From positions 1,798,001-1,862,000 of the forward strand of contig NZ_MOAL01000004.1 in NCBI RefSeq assembly GCF_003731765.1: DNA of 64,000 bases, in the 5' to 3' direction. Below, piece after piece: positions 55,004 to 63,849 of the stretch. The notes under the pieces were generated by a model. That model made no database searches and was not told the DNA's origin. It saw only the letters and a list, made by a program, of their open reading frames with translations. Both the position numbers and the translations under genes were made by a program. Each line of letters starts with the position of its first letter. Within the stretch, counting starts at the first letter, position 1. The DNA comes from Pseudomonas chlororaphis (GTDB lineage Bacteria; Pseudomonadota; Gammaproteobacteria; Pseudomonadales; Pseudomonadaceae).

Positions 55004-55198
55004 TTACTTGCTCAGTCGCGACTTCAGCTGGACGCCGCCGAAGGAAGCAAAGGTGCCGCCCACGGTTCCGCCGACTGTTCCACCTACGGTGCCGCCTACC
55101 GTGCCTCCAACGGTCCCACCTACCGTGCCACCGACGGTACCGCCTACGGTGCCGCCCACTGTTCCGCCAATCACGGAGACGTTGATCATGGAGTTCAT
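55004..55198 (-). CDS. GGTV-repeat RiPP precursor peptide
   Basis: 64 aa from ATG 55198 with GAGGAAGTCAGG ribosome site. Architecture: ten-residue leader MNSMINVSVI, nine consecutive GGTV units and one GGTF (residues 11-50), then a follower ASFGGVQLKSRLSK. Repeat codons differ (GGC/GGT/GGA/GGG, ACC/ACA/ACG, GTA/GTC/GTG/GTT) while the peptide is invariant, so the protein is under selection. It precedes a radical SAM maturase by 65 bp. I know of no characterised RiPP with GGTV repeats. Glycine-rich-repeat (GrrA/GrrM) systems of cyanobacteria are the nearest analogue in organisation. Confidence 0.82.
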   Translation of the reverse strand: MNSMINVSVIGGTVGGTVGGTVGGTVGGTVGGTVGGTVGGTVGGTVGGTFASFGGVQLKSRLSK

Positions 55199-55493
55199 CC
55201 TGACTTCCTCGCTCAAAAGGGTTGATTGGGTGCCGGGGAAACCGCACACCCTGACCGCCGCCCTCAGGTTGAGGGTCGGCAGCGACGGCGCCGTTGACCG
55301 CCCGGGATCAGGCGGCTAGCTGCTGCAAAAAAAGGTGTTGGCTAAAAATTTAACTTCAATGAAATCAAATAATTAGCACAACAACCTGAAGTTGCATGAA
55401 GCATCGTTGCCGTGCGTTGAGGAGTGTAAGAAGGGGGCTGATGAGCGTCTTGTAAGATCGTGCAAGTTGCACAGTCGAGAGACGCCCCGACTG
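55199..55493 (-). promoter_or_regulatory. promoter region of the RiPP operon
   Basis: 295 bp without a gene. 55320-55400 is AT-rich (TTGATTTCATTGAAGTTAAA on the minus strand) against a GC-rich background, the likely promoter. A perfect palindrome GTGCAA-G-TTGCAC lies at 55460-55472 and a GCCCCG/CGGGGC hairpin (55484-55504) spans the AraC stop. Confidence 0.55.
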
Positions 55494-56297
55494 TCAGGCG
55501 GGGCGGATCATGCGCAGCCAGCGCGCAGGGGGCAGGCCGTAGGTGCGGGTGAAGTGCTGGGTCATGTGGCTTTGGTCAGTGAAACCGGCGATCAGCGCGG
55601 CGTCGGCGATGGATACGCCAGACACCATCAACACTCGCACGTGGTCCAGGCGGCGCATGGTCAGGTAGCGGTAGGGGCTGGTGCCGTACAGGGCGCGGAA
55701 GTCACGGGACAGGCTCCAGCGATCGCGGCCGCTGGCTTGCTCCAGTTCATCCAGGGTCACCACCCGTTCCAGGGCACTGTGGATGTATTCCCGGGCCCGT
55801 TCTGCGGCGATGAAGTCCAGGGACTTGCGCCCGCGCTGCATGCCCGCCACCGCCGCCAGGGCCTGGGCCAGGTCGTACAGGGCATCGTCTTCCTCCAGGG
55901 GGTCGATCAGGGTGTCCATGCCCTGCATCAGCACCTGGGTAGCCTGGTACAGGCGCGGGTCGCGGGACAAGCCATCGGTGATAAAGGGCAGGGGTTTGCC
56001 GCCCAGGGCCTGTTGCAGCAGGGCCGGCTCGATATAGACGATGCGGTACTGGAAACCGTCCTCGGTGCCGGCTTCACCGTCGTGCAATTCATCGGGGTGC
56101 AGCACGATGGTGCCCCCCGGCAGGTTGTGCCGCATGCTCTTGCGGTAGTTGAAGTTGTGCACCCCGGCCAGGGTGCGGCCCACCGCATAGGTATCGTGGC
56201 GGTGGGGCTCGAACCCGTACCCGCTGAAATAGGCCTCGAAACGCTCGATGCGTCGCAATGTATGGCCACGTTTCGCCCAATCCTTTACGCCCGACAT
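55494..56297 (-). CDS. AraC-family regulator, cupin N-terminus
   Basis: 267 aa from ATG 56297 (GGAGTGG). N-terminal cupin-like ligand domain (residues 20-110; HRHDTYAVG, PGGTIVLHPDELHDGEAG), C-terminal double HTH with VSIADAALIAGFTDQSHMTQHFTRTYG. Same strand and 295 bp upstream of the precursor gene. AraC proteins of this shape often control neighbouring amino-acid exporters, so it is the likely activator of the RiPP/azlCD operon. Confidence 0.9.
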   Translation of the reverse strand: MSGVKDWAKRGHTLRRIERFEAYFSGYGFEPHRHDTYAVGRTLAGVHNFNYRKSMRHNLPGGTIVLHPDELHDGEAGTEDGFQYRIVYIEPALLQQALGGKPLPFITDGLSRDPRLYQATQVLMQGMDTLIDPLEEDDALYDLAQALAAVAGMQRGRKSLDFIAAERAREYIHSALERVVTLDELEQASGRDRWSLSRDFRALYGTSPYRYLTMRRLDHVRVLMVSGVSIADAALIAGFTDQSHMTQHFTRTYGLPPARWLRMIRPA

Positions 56298-56575
56298 GTA
56301 CCACTCCCACGTACTGCTATCGACCTGGCGTTCCCGATCCCCTTGCAGGACCGGGCACTGCCCAGGTTCATCTGTGTTTGAAAAAAAGCTGCCCGAATAG
56401 TGCAAGACACCGGCCGTCGACCCGCCAGTTGCGGTTCGCATATCGTCCGGAAACTGTCCGGGCAATCAGAATAAACGGCGTCGAGGGGCGATGTCTTGTG
56501 CTTCAGGCACGATAGTTGCGATTTGCCATCAATGCAGCCGTGCACCCGCGTTAATGCCGATGAACGGCAGCCTCC

Positions 56576-56605
56576 GGGCCAGGCACAGCGCTTATGGCCT
56601 GGCCC
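56576..56605. terminator. hairpin over the hydrolase stop
   Basis: GGGCCAGGC / GCCTGGCCC 9-bp perfect stem with a 12-nt loop that includes the hydrolase stop codon region. No T-tract. Confidence 0.35.
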
Positions 56606-58070
56606 CGTTGCCGGTCGGCGTCGACGCTATTGCGTCGTCGATGCGTTGCAGCAGATACGGATAGAACGGATTAGAGGTCAGGCGCTGTAGGTCATCCAGA
56701 GGGATTTGTAACACCCCTCGTTCGCCCCGTGCGGCCAGGCGCCCCAGTTGGATGCCGAAATCCTCACCGGCCTTGGGCCTTGGGCCGTACAACGCGTCAT
56801 CTTCGGGGAAGGGCAAGGCCACATGGGACAGGGAGAACACCCCCTGGGGATAGCTCAGGCCCAGGGGCTGCTCGATGGCCTGCACGCTGTCGGCTTCGGT
56901 GCTGGTGATCTGCATCTGCGCCTGCCCAGGGCCGGCATTGGTGATCAGCCGTGTGCGGTAGTGGCGGGGCGGTGCCGGCAACAGGTGGGCCAGGGCATCA
57001 CTGGCTGCCGGGTCCAACAGGCCGCCAAAGTCCATGGCGCGGTTGAGGTCGAACAGCACCAGTTCGCTGCCGTTCTCCGGCAAGTGGCGATACAGGCCGC
57101 TGATCAGCGCCGGGGTACTGACGGTGGCGTCGGCCACGGACTGAAAACTCAGGATCGGTGGCAGGGTCGCCAGTTGCCGCTGCTGGGCCAGTCGCGCCAC
57201 CTGGCTCTGCAGCGCGTCGGTGAGCAGCCAGGACTGGCGCACCGCATTGGCCGGGAAAGAGTTGTACTTGAACGGGTTGTATTCCGGAAGGCGCAGCAAC
57301 CAGGCGCTTTTGCTGAAGGCCGGGAACACCGCGGGCCAACTGATCAGCCCGGCAAAACGCGCGGACTGGGCCACGCCAATCATCGGCGACAGCAGCACCA
57401 GGCGGTCTGCCTGGGGCAGTTGCGGGTCTTGCACGGCATCCAGGGAGTATTTCACCGCCAGGGCGCCGCCATTGGAGTAACCCACCAGGTGCAGCGGCAA
57501 GGGCGCCGGCACCCGTTCCCGAGCGGTGCGCAGAGCCAGGCGCGTGGCCGCCAGCCAGTCTTGCCAATCCACCGCGGTGAGTGCCGCAGGCACGCTGCCG
57601 TGGCCCGGCAGGCGCAGGCCGATGGCCAGGTAACCCTGTTCGCGGTAACGCTGGGCGATATGCCGCAGGCTGTAGGGCGAGTCGGTCAGGCCATGGAGCA
57701 ACACCACCACGCCCTTGGGCGGGCCGTCCGGTTCCAGCACGTAGGAGCGGTTCCAGTCCTGGCTGAAGCGCGGCGGGTACACCGGGCTGTCAAGGCGATA
57801 GCGGTTCAAGGCCGGCACCTGTGTCAGGTCGAGCTGTTCGCTGACGTGCTGGCGGACCTCGCTGAACACCCGGTCCTCGGCTTTTAGCCAGCCCGACCAG
57901 TTGCTCCGGTCCAGCTCTTCGGCGTCCAGTTCATGGGGTACTTGCAGGTGCCAGGGTTGCAGGGCCGGCCCGCGCTCACTGTCATAAATGCGCCAGGCCA
58001 GCACCGCCACCAGGCTGACGCCGAGAATCAGCGCCGTTCGCTTGAGCAGGGGGATGAAGGTTACGCCCAT
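56592..58070 (-). CDS. membrane-anchored alpha/beta hydrolase
   Basis: 492 aa from ATG 58070 (GGAGAG). N-terminal transmembrane helix TALILGVSLVAVLAWRIY, then an alpha/beta hydrolase domain with oxyanion loop VVVLLHGLTDSPYSLRHIA and nucleophile elbow LVGYSNGGALAVKYSL. Probably a periplasm-facing or membrane-bound lipase/esterase; substrate not known. Convergent arrangement is lacking; it reads toward the AraC gene with 295 bp between. Confidence 0.85.
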   Translation of the reverse strand: MGVTFIPLLKRTALILGVSLVAVLAWRIYDSERGPALQPWHLQVPHELDAEELDRSNWSGWLKAEDRVFSEVRQHVSEQLDLTQVPALNRYRLDSPVYPPRFSQDWNRSYVLEPDGPPKGVVVLLHGLTDSPYSLRHIAQRYREQGYLAIGLRLPGHGSVPAALTAVDWQDWLAATRLALRTARERVPAPLPLHLVGYSNGGALAVKYSLDAVQDPQLPQADRLVLLSPMIGVAQSARFAGLISWPAVFPAFSKSAWLLRLPEYNPFKYNSFPANAVRQSWLLTDALQSQVARLAQQRQLATLPPILSFQSVADATVSTPALISGLYRHLPENGSELVLFDLNRAMDFGGLLDPAASDALAHLLPAPPRHYRTRLITNAGPGQAQMQITSTEADSVQAIEQPLGLSYPQGVFSLSHVALPFPEDDALYGPRPKAGEDFGIQLGRLAARGERGVLQIPLDDLQRLTSNPFYPYLLQRIDDAIASTPTGNGARP

Positions 58071-58385
58071 GAATTGATCTCTCCTGACCCGACATCGTCC
58101 TTTAAAGGCGCTCACGATATCGTCACCCGCCAGATCAAACCAGCGCCGTAGAGCGGCTACCCCTCTGTCGCTTGCCGATGGCCACACCGGGTGGTGAAAG
58201 CCCGTGCGATTCCATGCTGTCCAACAGCCGTTCATCGCCTATATTGCAGTGCATGATGATCCCCAGGCTGCCGCCGGAGGTCCAAACCCACTGAAACCCA
58301 CTGCCCAGCGCGTTTATGGAACCGTACTCTGGGCCGCTACCCCTGAAAACGACTGCCTGAAAACGACCGCCAAGAGATCGAGCCG
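58071..58385. other. divergent intergenic region
   Basis: 315 bp between the hydrolase and binding-protein genes; no gene, promoter or repeat recognisable beyond the hydrolase ribosome site. Confidence 0.45.
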
Positions 58386-59156
58386 GTGATTCAAACCCCA
58401 CAGCGCCTATGCCGACTGTTGTTGTACCCCGGATGCCTATTCGGATGGCTGTTCACCGCCCAGGCCCAGGCCGTGCCTGCGCAGGTCGAGCTGTACCTGC
58501 CGGATGCGCCGCCCTTGACCATCATCAGCGAGGAACAGCGCCACGGCATTATCGGCGACCTCACCCTCAGCGCCTTGGCCAAGGCCGGTGTGGCTGTGCA
58601 ACTGCGCGCCTTGCCCTGGGCCCGGGCGCAAAAGTATGTGCAAGAGAAAGACAACGCCCTGATCATTCCCCTGAGCCGCACCCCCGAGCGGGAGTCGCGC
58701 TACACCTGGATTGCGCCGGTCATGTCCATGGGCCGGGCGTTTTTCAGCCTCAAGTGGCAAGTCAAGGATTTCGAGGAGGCGCGTCAGCGTTTCCGGACCG
58801 TGGCCGTGGGGCTGGGCAGCGCCCAGGAAGAGATTCTTCGGGCCAACGGCTTCAGCAACGAACAGATCTACGCCGTGAAGATCGGTGAAAATCCGGCCCA
58901 GTTGCTGTTGATGGGCCGGGTCGATGCCTGGTTCAACGGCATTCCGGAAACCACCTACATCTGGTCCAAACTGTCCCAGCGACGATTGTTCCGTAGCCCA
59001 GAGCTGAGCACCCTGGACCTGTACCTGGCCTGTTCCCTGCAATGCGACCCGGAGTTGGTAGGCTCGTTGCGCCAGGCAGTGGAACAACTGCGGCGCGACG
59101 GCACCCTGGAGGCGCTCAAACAGGAATACGCCCCCAGCCCCCGCGCCGCGCATTGA
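58386..59156 (+). CDS. periplasmic family-3 solute-binding protein, solitary
   Basis: 256 aa, GTG start. Signal peptide ending near FTAQAQA, then ELYLPDAPPLTIISEEQRHGIIGDLT and LPWARAQKYVQEKDNALIIPLSRTPERE, typical of the transporter-substrate-binding (SBP_bac_3) family of pseudomonads. No permease or ATPase is adjacent, so it may be a sensor or orphan receptor. Confidence 0.85.
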   Translation: MIQTPQRLCRLLLYPGCLFGWLFTAQAQAVPAQVELYLPDAPPLTIISEEQRHGIIGDLTLSALAKAGVAVQLRALPWARAQKYVQEKDNALIIPLSRTPERESRYTWIAPVMSMGRAFFSLKWQVKDFEEARQRFRTVAVGLGSAQEEILRANGFSNEQIYAVKIGENPAQLLLMGRVDAWFNGIPETTYIWSKLSQRRLFRSPELSTLDLYLACSLQCDPELVGSLRQAVEQLRRDGTLEALKQEYAPSPRAAH

Positions 59157-59204
59157 GCGCCAGGCCAGCGTGTCGGCCCGGGCTGAGGCTGGAAACGGGA
59201 TGCG

Positions 59205-60479
59205 TTATTCCAGCAAGCGAACCTGCCCCGCAGAAAGCCCCAGGACTTCCACGCCCTCGGGTGTGGCCTGGCCGGTGCTGATGGGGATGCGTTGCGCGGG
59301 TTGGTCCGCCGCCGGGCGGTAGTCCAGGCTCAAGCTCGCCCCCTCGCGGTGGATTGCCGAAGGCGGCACGATCAGCGCCTGGTCGTTGCGGTAGGTGACG
59401 ATGGTCAGCCGTGCGCTCATGCCCAGGCGCACCTGTTGCAGTTGCTCGGTGCTCAGTTCAGGGATCGACAGGGTCACCGGGAACTGCGCGCCGCCGCCCG
59501 AGCTGTCGCCCGCCAGGGCTAGGCTGCTGACAATCTCCACGGTGCCTTTCAGGCGTTCGCCGGCAAAACCATCGCCGAGAATCTCCACGCTTTGCCCTGG
59601 GTGCAGTTGGTTGATGTCCAGCTCCGAGACCTTGCTGACAATCTTCAGCCGCTCGATGTTGGCCAGGCCGAACAGCACCTGGCCCTGGCTGACTTTACTG
59701 CCGCTCTGCACCGGGCCACTGGCCTGGGCCGACGCCGCTTGGGACAGGTTAAGGCCGGGGGCGGGCACCACGATTCCGGCAAAGGGCGCGAGCACGTGCT
59801 GGCCTGCCAGCAGGCTGCGCAGGGCCTCGTATTTTACCGTGGCGTTGGTCAGTTCCATCTCGGCGATCTGCCGGTATTCGCCTTGGCCTTGGGCCAGCGC
59901 TTGCTGCAATTCGCCCTGGGCCGCGACCTGGTCCAGACGCTGGGCCTGCACCTGCTGCTGCAGGTCGTCCAGTTCGTTGCGCGGAATGATGCCTCGGGCA
60001 AACAGGGTCTGGCTTTCCCGCAGTTTGCGCTCGGAGCTGGCCAGGGCCATTTCCGAAGAGCGCAGGGCGCGCCGGGCTCGGGCCACCTGGGCGCCATTGT
60101 TCCAGTCCTGCAATTCCTGCACGGCGCGCCGGGCCTTGAGTTGGGCCGACAGGGCGTCGCGCAGTTGGATCTGCAGCAGGCTGGGGTCCATTTCCAGCAG
60201 CACCTGGCCGGCCTCGACCCGTTGCCCCTGTTCCACCCGATTGGCCAGGACATTGCCCTCGAACGGCGCGCTAAGGGTGATGGTCTGCTGCGGCTCGATC
60301 TTGCCCACCAAGCCAATCTGATGCACCAGTGGTGTGGGCTGGACATCGATCCAGCGGCCCTCGGCCACCGGGCCCGCCGTGCTGCTGCGATCGCCGAGCG
60401 CGAGGGCACCTGCCAGCACCAGCACGCCCAGCAGCGCCACGCCGTACAGGCGGCGTTTTTTATTCGGGTCAGTAGTCAT
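59205..60479 (-). CDS. HlyD/MacA-type periplasmic adaptor
   Basis: 424 aa from ATG 60479; a TTG three codons earlier is unlikely. N-terminal membrane anchor RRLYGVALLGVLVLAGALAL, lipoyl and long coiled-coil region (residues 80-230), then beta-barrel domain. Bridges the ABC permease and the TolC protein. Overlaps the TolC gene by 11 bp. Last gene of the efflux operon. Confidence 0.9.
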   Translation of the reverse strand: MTTDPNKKRRLYGVALLGVLVLAGALALGDRSSTAGPVAEGRWIDVQPTPLVHQIGLVGKIEPQQTITLSAPFEGNVLANRVEQGQRVEAGQVLLEMDPSLLQIQLRDALSAQLKARRAVQELQDWNNGAQVARARRALRSSEMALASSERKLRESQTLFARGIIPRNELDDLQQQVQAQRLDQVAAQGELQQALAQGQGEYRQIAEMELTNATVKYEALRSLLAGQHVLAPFAGIVVPAPGLNLSQAASAQASGPVQSGSKVSQGQVLFGLANIERLKIVSKVSELDINQLHPGQSVEILGDGFAGERLKGTVEIVSSLALAGDSSGGGAQFPVTLSIPELSTEQLQQVRLGMSARLTIVTYRNDQALIVPPSAIHREGASLSLDYRPAADQPAQRIPISTGQATPEGVEVLGLSAGQVRLLE

Positions 60480-61956
60480 TGAGGGCAATGTCCCAGCTCT
60501 CCAGCGTCATGCCCAGGGTCAGATCCAACTGGGTCTGGGCGTTGAGGTAGGCAATCAATGCGTTCAGCCGCGCATTTTGCGCATTGCGTAGGTCGCCCTC
60601 ATAACTCAGCACCTGGAAGTTGCTGGAGCGTCCGGCGCCGAGCTTCTCCCGCTCGATCTCCAGCTTGCGCTGGGACAGGTCCACCGCGCGCTGGGCAATT
60701 TCGTACTGCCGCCAGCGGGTGCCGAGGTCGCGCACCACATCCGTGACACTGCGTTCCAGGGCCTGGCGAGCATCGGCCAGGAGGATTTCCTGGTTCTCCA
60801 CATCGACCCGGGCGTGCACTTCGGCTTGGCGGGTGCTGAGGTCGCCAATGGGAATCTGCACCTGGACCCCGGCGTAACTGTCCCAGCGCCGCCCCGCGCC
60901 ATTGCTGTCGTTGTTGTCGTAGCGGTCGCGGACCTGATTGGCCCCCGCCACCAGCGACACGTCCCAGCGGCCCTGGTCCTTGGCAATCACCAGGTTCAGG
61001 TCGGCCTGCTGGCTGCCCAGCAGCGTCGCCAGGTATTCCGGTTGTTGGACCTGGGCCAGGCGCAACGCCTGCTGCGGGTCGATGCTGACTCGGCTGGCTT
61101 CCAGGGCCTCACTGGCGCGGATCGGCGTCGACAGGTCCAGGGCCAGCAGGCGCAGCAGGCTCAAGCGATTGATGTCCACCTGGTTCTGCGCCTCTTCCAC
61201 CCCCAGCTCCTGGGTGGCGATGTCGGCTTCGGTCTGGACGATTTCGAACTCGGCCATGCGCCCGGCGTCAATCAGCGCCCGGTTGACGTCCAGCAGGGCG
61301 CGAGCGCGTTTCAGCGCTTGCTGGACGATGCTCAATTGTTCCTGGGAACGCAGCAGTTCGCGGTAGGCGCTGATGATGTCGGTGATGGTCTGGCTCACCG
61401 TGGACTTGAGGTTAAGGCGGTTGGCCTGCTCGGTGATCCGCGCCAGGCGCAGGGGCGCGGTGGTCACGTCCCAGCCGGCACCGCGCAGCAGCGGCTGGAT
61501 GATCGCCAAGTCGAGGCCGTCGCTGCGGTAACGCCCGGCGCGGTCGGCGCGGCTCAGTTCCTGGGTCCAAGCCATGCTCAGGCGGGTGCCGTATTGCCCC
61601 AGCAGGCTGGTGGTGGGGGACAGCCGCGCATCGCGCCCACGGTCATCGCTGCCCTGGTTGCTCAGGTAGCTGCCATTGATCAGCAGCTTGGGGTTGAAGG
61701 CGTCTTCAGAGACCCGCAAGTCGAACTTTTGCGCCACCCGTTGCAGGTAGGCACTGCGGATCCCCCGGTTATTGCGCAGCCCCAGGTACACCGCGTCGCC
61801 CAGGGTCAACTGGGTCAGTTGCTGGCTCAACAGCACACTGCGCGGCTGGGCGCTGGCCAGGGACGGCGCCGACACCGGCGCGGTGAGGGGCTTGGCGGCG
61901 AGGCACATCGGGCTCAGCAGCAATAACAGCAGCAAGCTGTGGCGGCGATTATTCAT
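60469..61956 (-). CDS. TolC-family outer-membrane channel
   Basis: 495 aa from ATG 61956 with signal peptide MNNRRHSLLLLLLLSPMCLAA. Two OEP repeats with TLGDAVYLGLRNNRGIRSA and alpha-helical ARQALERSVTDVVRDLGTRW segments. Outer-membrane exit duct of the operon's exporter; overlaps the permease gene by 8 bp. Confidence 0.9.
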   Translation of the reverse strand: MNNRRHSLLLLLLLSPMCLAAKPLTAPVSAPSLASAQPRSVLLSQQLTQLTLGDAVYLGLRNNRGIRSAYLQRVAQKFDLRVSEDAFNPKLLINGSYLSNQGSDDRGRDARLSPTTSLLGQYGTRLSMAWTQELSRADRAGRYRSDGLDLAIIQPLLRGAGWDVTTAPLRLARITEQANRLNLKSTVSQTITDIISAYRELLRSQEQLSIVQQALKRARALLDVNRALIDAGRMAEFEIVQTEADIATQELGVEEAQNQVDINRLSLLRLLALDLSTPIRASEALEASRVSIDPQQALRLAQVQQPEYLATLLGSQQADLNLVIAKDQGRWDVSLVAGANQVRDRYDNNDSNGAGRRWDSYAGVQVQIPIGDLSTRQAEVHARVDVENQEILLADARQALERSVTDVVRDLGTRWRQYEIAQRAVDLSQRKLEIEREKLGAGRSSNFQVLSYEGDLRNAQNARLNALIAYLNAQTQLDLTLGMTLESWDIALNDY

Positions 61957-63148
61957 CACGCAAGGCCTCCACCGGTTGCAGGCGCGAGGCGGCAACGGCC
62001 GGGTAGAGGCCGAAGAACAGGCCGATCAGCAACGTGCTGCCCACCCCAAGGGGCAAGGCCAGCGGCGCCAGGCTGAAGGGCCAGCCCGAGAGCCGCGCAT
62101 AGCTGTAGGCAGCCAGCAGCCCCAGCACCGCGCCGCACAGGGCGCCGAGGGCGGTGAGGGTGACGGCCTCCAGCAGAAACAGGTTGCGAATGTCTCGACG
62201 GCGGGCGCCGAGGGCCATGCGGATGCCGATCTCCCGACGTCGTTCGGCAACGTTCATCAACATCACGTTCATCACCCCAACACCGCCGCCCACCAGGGAA
62301 ATGCCCCCCAGGGCCAGCAACAGGTAACCGAAGGTGCGGCTCTGGCGGGTCATGCCGTCGATGATCTGCTGGGGGATCTGCACCTCGACGTCCCGCCCCG
62401 GCAGTTGCCTCTGCAAGGCCTCGCGCAGCGCTCCGGCCACCGTAACCATGTCCTGTCCCGGGGCGGCCCGGGCAATCAGGTTGCTGACCTGGGCCGTGGT
62501 GCTGATGCGGCCCATGCCTTCCAGGGGCAGGAACAGCGAGTCGTCGGCCTGTACCGGCACCAGAACAGCACCCGGCTGGTGCTGCAGGATGCCGATCACC
62601 AGGAACAGGTAATCGTTGATGCGGATCCGGTCCCCCAGGGTCAGTGGGTCGCCTGGTGCGCCCAACGCCAGGGCGAGCTGGGCACCGACCACCGCGTAGG
62701 TTTCATGACGGTCGTAGGCCGAGATAAAACGCCCAGCCTCTACACGCAGGCGCAGGGCATCGGGCAACTGTTCGGTGCTGCCCACCAGGTTGGCGTTGAC
62801 GGTGCGGCCATGGAACAGCACCGGGCCGCTGAACAGCATCACCGGCGCCAGGTAGCGGACCCCGGGCAGGGCCTGCTGCAGGGCTGGGATATCCAGACGG
62901 ATCGGCGCGCCGCTGCGCACGCCGCCAGACTCGGGAAACTGCACCGCCAGGGTGTCGGTGCCCATGTCCTGGAAGATCGCCGCGGCGTCGGCGGCGGCGT
63001 TGTGGCCGATATTGATCAGGGCCACCACCGACGAACTGCCGATGACGATCCCCAACAGGGCCAGGACCGAGCGCTTGCCCAGGGTCCGCAGGCTGATCCA
63101 GGCTTCGTGGCACAACTGGCTGGCGCTGGGCTCGACCTTGAGGTTCAT
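61949..63148 (-). CDS. MacB-type ABC permease (FtsX domain), no ATPase fused
   Basis: 399 aa. N-terminal helix RSVLALLGIVIGSSSVVALINIG, large periplasmic MacB core domain, then three C-terminal helices around NVMLMNVAERRREIGIRMALGARRRDI, the MacB/FtsX signature. The ATPase is a separate protein from the upstream gene (4-bp overlap). Confidence 0.92.
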   Translation of the reverse strand: MNLKVEPSASQLCHEAWISLRTLGKRSVLALLGIVIGSSSVVALINIGHNAAADAAAIFQDMGTDTLAVQFPESGGVRSGAPIRLDIPALQQALPGVRYLAPVMLFSGPVLFHGRTVNANLVGSTEQLPDALRLRVEAGRFISAYDRHETYAVVGAQLALALGAPGDPLTLGDRIRINDYLFLVIGILQHQPGAVLVPVQADDSLFLPLEGMGRISTTAQVSNLIARAAPGQDMVTVAGALREALQRQLPGRDVEVQIPQQIIDGMTRQSRTFGYLLLALGGISLVGGGVGVMNVMLMNVAERRREIGIRMALGARRRDIRNLFLLEAVTLTALGALCGAVLGLLAAYSYARLSGWPFSLAPLALPLGVGSTLLIGLFFGLYPAVAASRLQPVEALRDE

Positions 63149-63849
63149 GCCGGGCAGGCCTCCCGCACGCGGCCTTGGTGCACGCGGATCTGCCGCGTCA
63201 GGCGCTGGGCGATCTGGGCATCGTGGGTGACGATGATCAGGGTCACCCGGCGCTCGCGGTTCAAGGTCAGGAGCAGGTCCATGATGTCTTGAGCGGTATG
63301 GCTGTCGAGGTTGCCGGTGGGTTCGTCGGCGAGGATCAGCGAGGGTTCGCCCACCAGCGCCCGGGCAATGGCCACGCGTTGGCGCTGGCCGCCGGAAAGG
63401 TCGGCCGGGCGATGCTCGGCACGCTCCGCCAGGCCGACCCGTTCCAGCAAATGCCGGGCCCGTTGCAGCGACTCGCCCCGGGGCACCCCGCGGTAGCTCA
63501 GGGGCAGGGCGACATTGTCCAGGGCGCTGAGGCGCGGCAGTAGGTTGAAGCTCTGGAAGACAAAGCCGATCTGTTGATTGCGCAGGGCCGCCAGTTGGTC
63601 CGGGCTGGCTTTGAGAATGTCGTTGCCGGCAAAGCGGTAGTGGCCGCTGTCGGGCAGGTCGAGCAGGCCGAGGATGTTCAGCAGGGTGCTTTTGCCGGAA
63701 CCGGAGGCGCCGAGGATGGCGCAGCTTTCGCCGGCTTCGATGCGCAGGCAGACGTCTTGCAGGATGTGCAGCGGTTGCTCCGCCAGCCGATAGCTTTTGC
63801 CGATGCTTTGCAGGGAGATGAAACCCGGATCAACCATGGTGTCTGTCAT
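63145..63849 (-). CDS. MacB/LolD-type ABC ATPase
   Basis: 234 aa from ATG 63849; ATG 63837 is an alternative. Walker A GASGSGKST, signature LSGGQRQR, Walker B ILADEPTGNLD, switch VTHDAQIAQ. First gene of a four-gene efflux operon. The region upstream to 64000 is AT-rich and probably holds the promoter. Confidence 0.9.
   Translation of the reverse strand: MTDTMVDPGFISLQSIGKSYRLAEQPLHILQDVCLRIEAGESCAILGASGSGKSTLLNILGLLDLPDSGHYRFAGNDILKASPDQLAALRNQQIGFVFQSFNLLPRLSALDNVALPLSYRGVPRGESLQRARHLLERVGLAERAEHRPADLSGGQRQRVAIARALVGEPSLILADEPTGNLDSHTAQDIMDLLLTLNRERRVTLIIVTHDAQIAQRLTRQIRVHQGRVREACPA

Noticed and set aside
55050..55160. Tandem 12-bp repeats as a CRISPR or minisatellite
   Set aside because: Units are in frame, encode a constant tetrapeptide with synonymous changes, and have no spacers.
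48996..55198. Prophage or integrative island from the recombinase to the RiPP operon
   Set aside because: No phage structural genes, tRNA target or flanking direct repeats could be seen; kept only as a question in the findings.
54066..55319. 417-codon plus-strand frame with PPTV repeats
   Set aside because: It is antisense to the GGTV precursor and the radical SAM gene; those have family motifs and ribosome sites, and the PPTV pattern is just the complement of the repeats.
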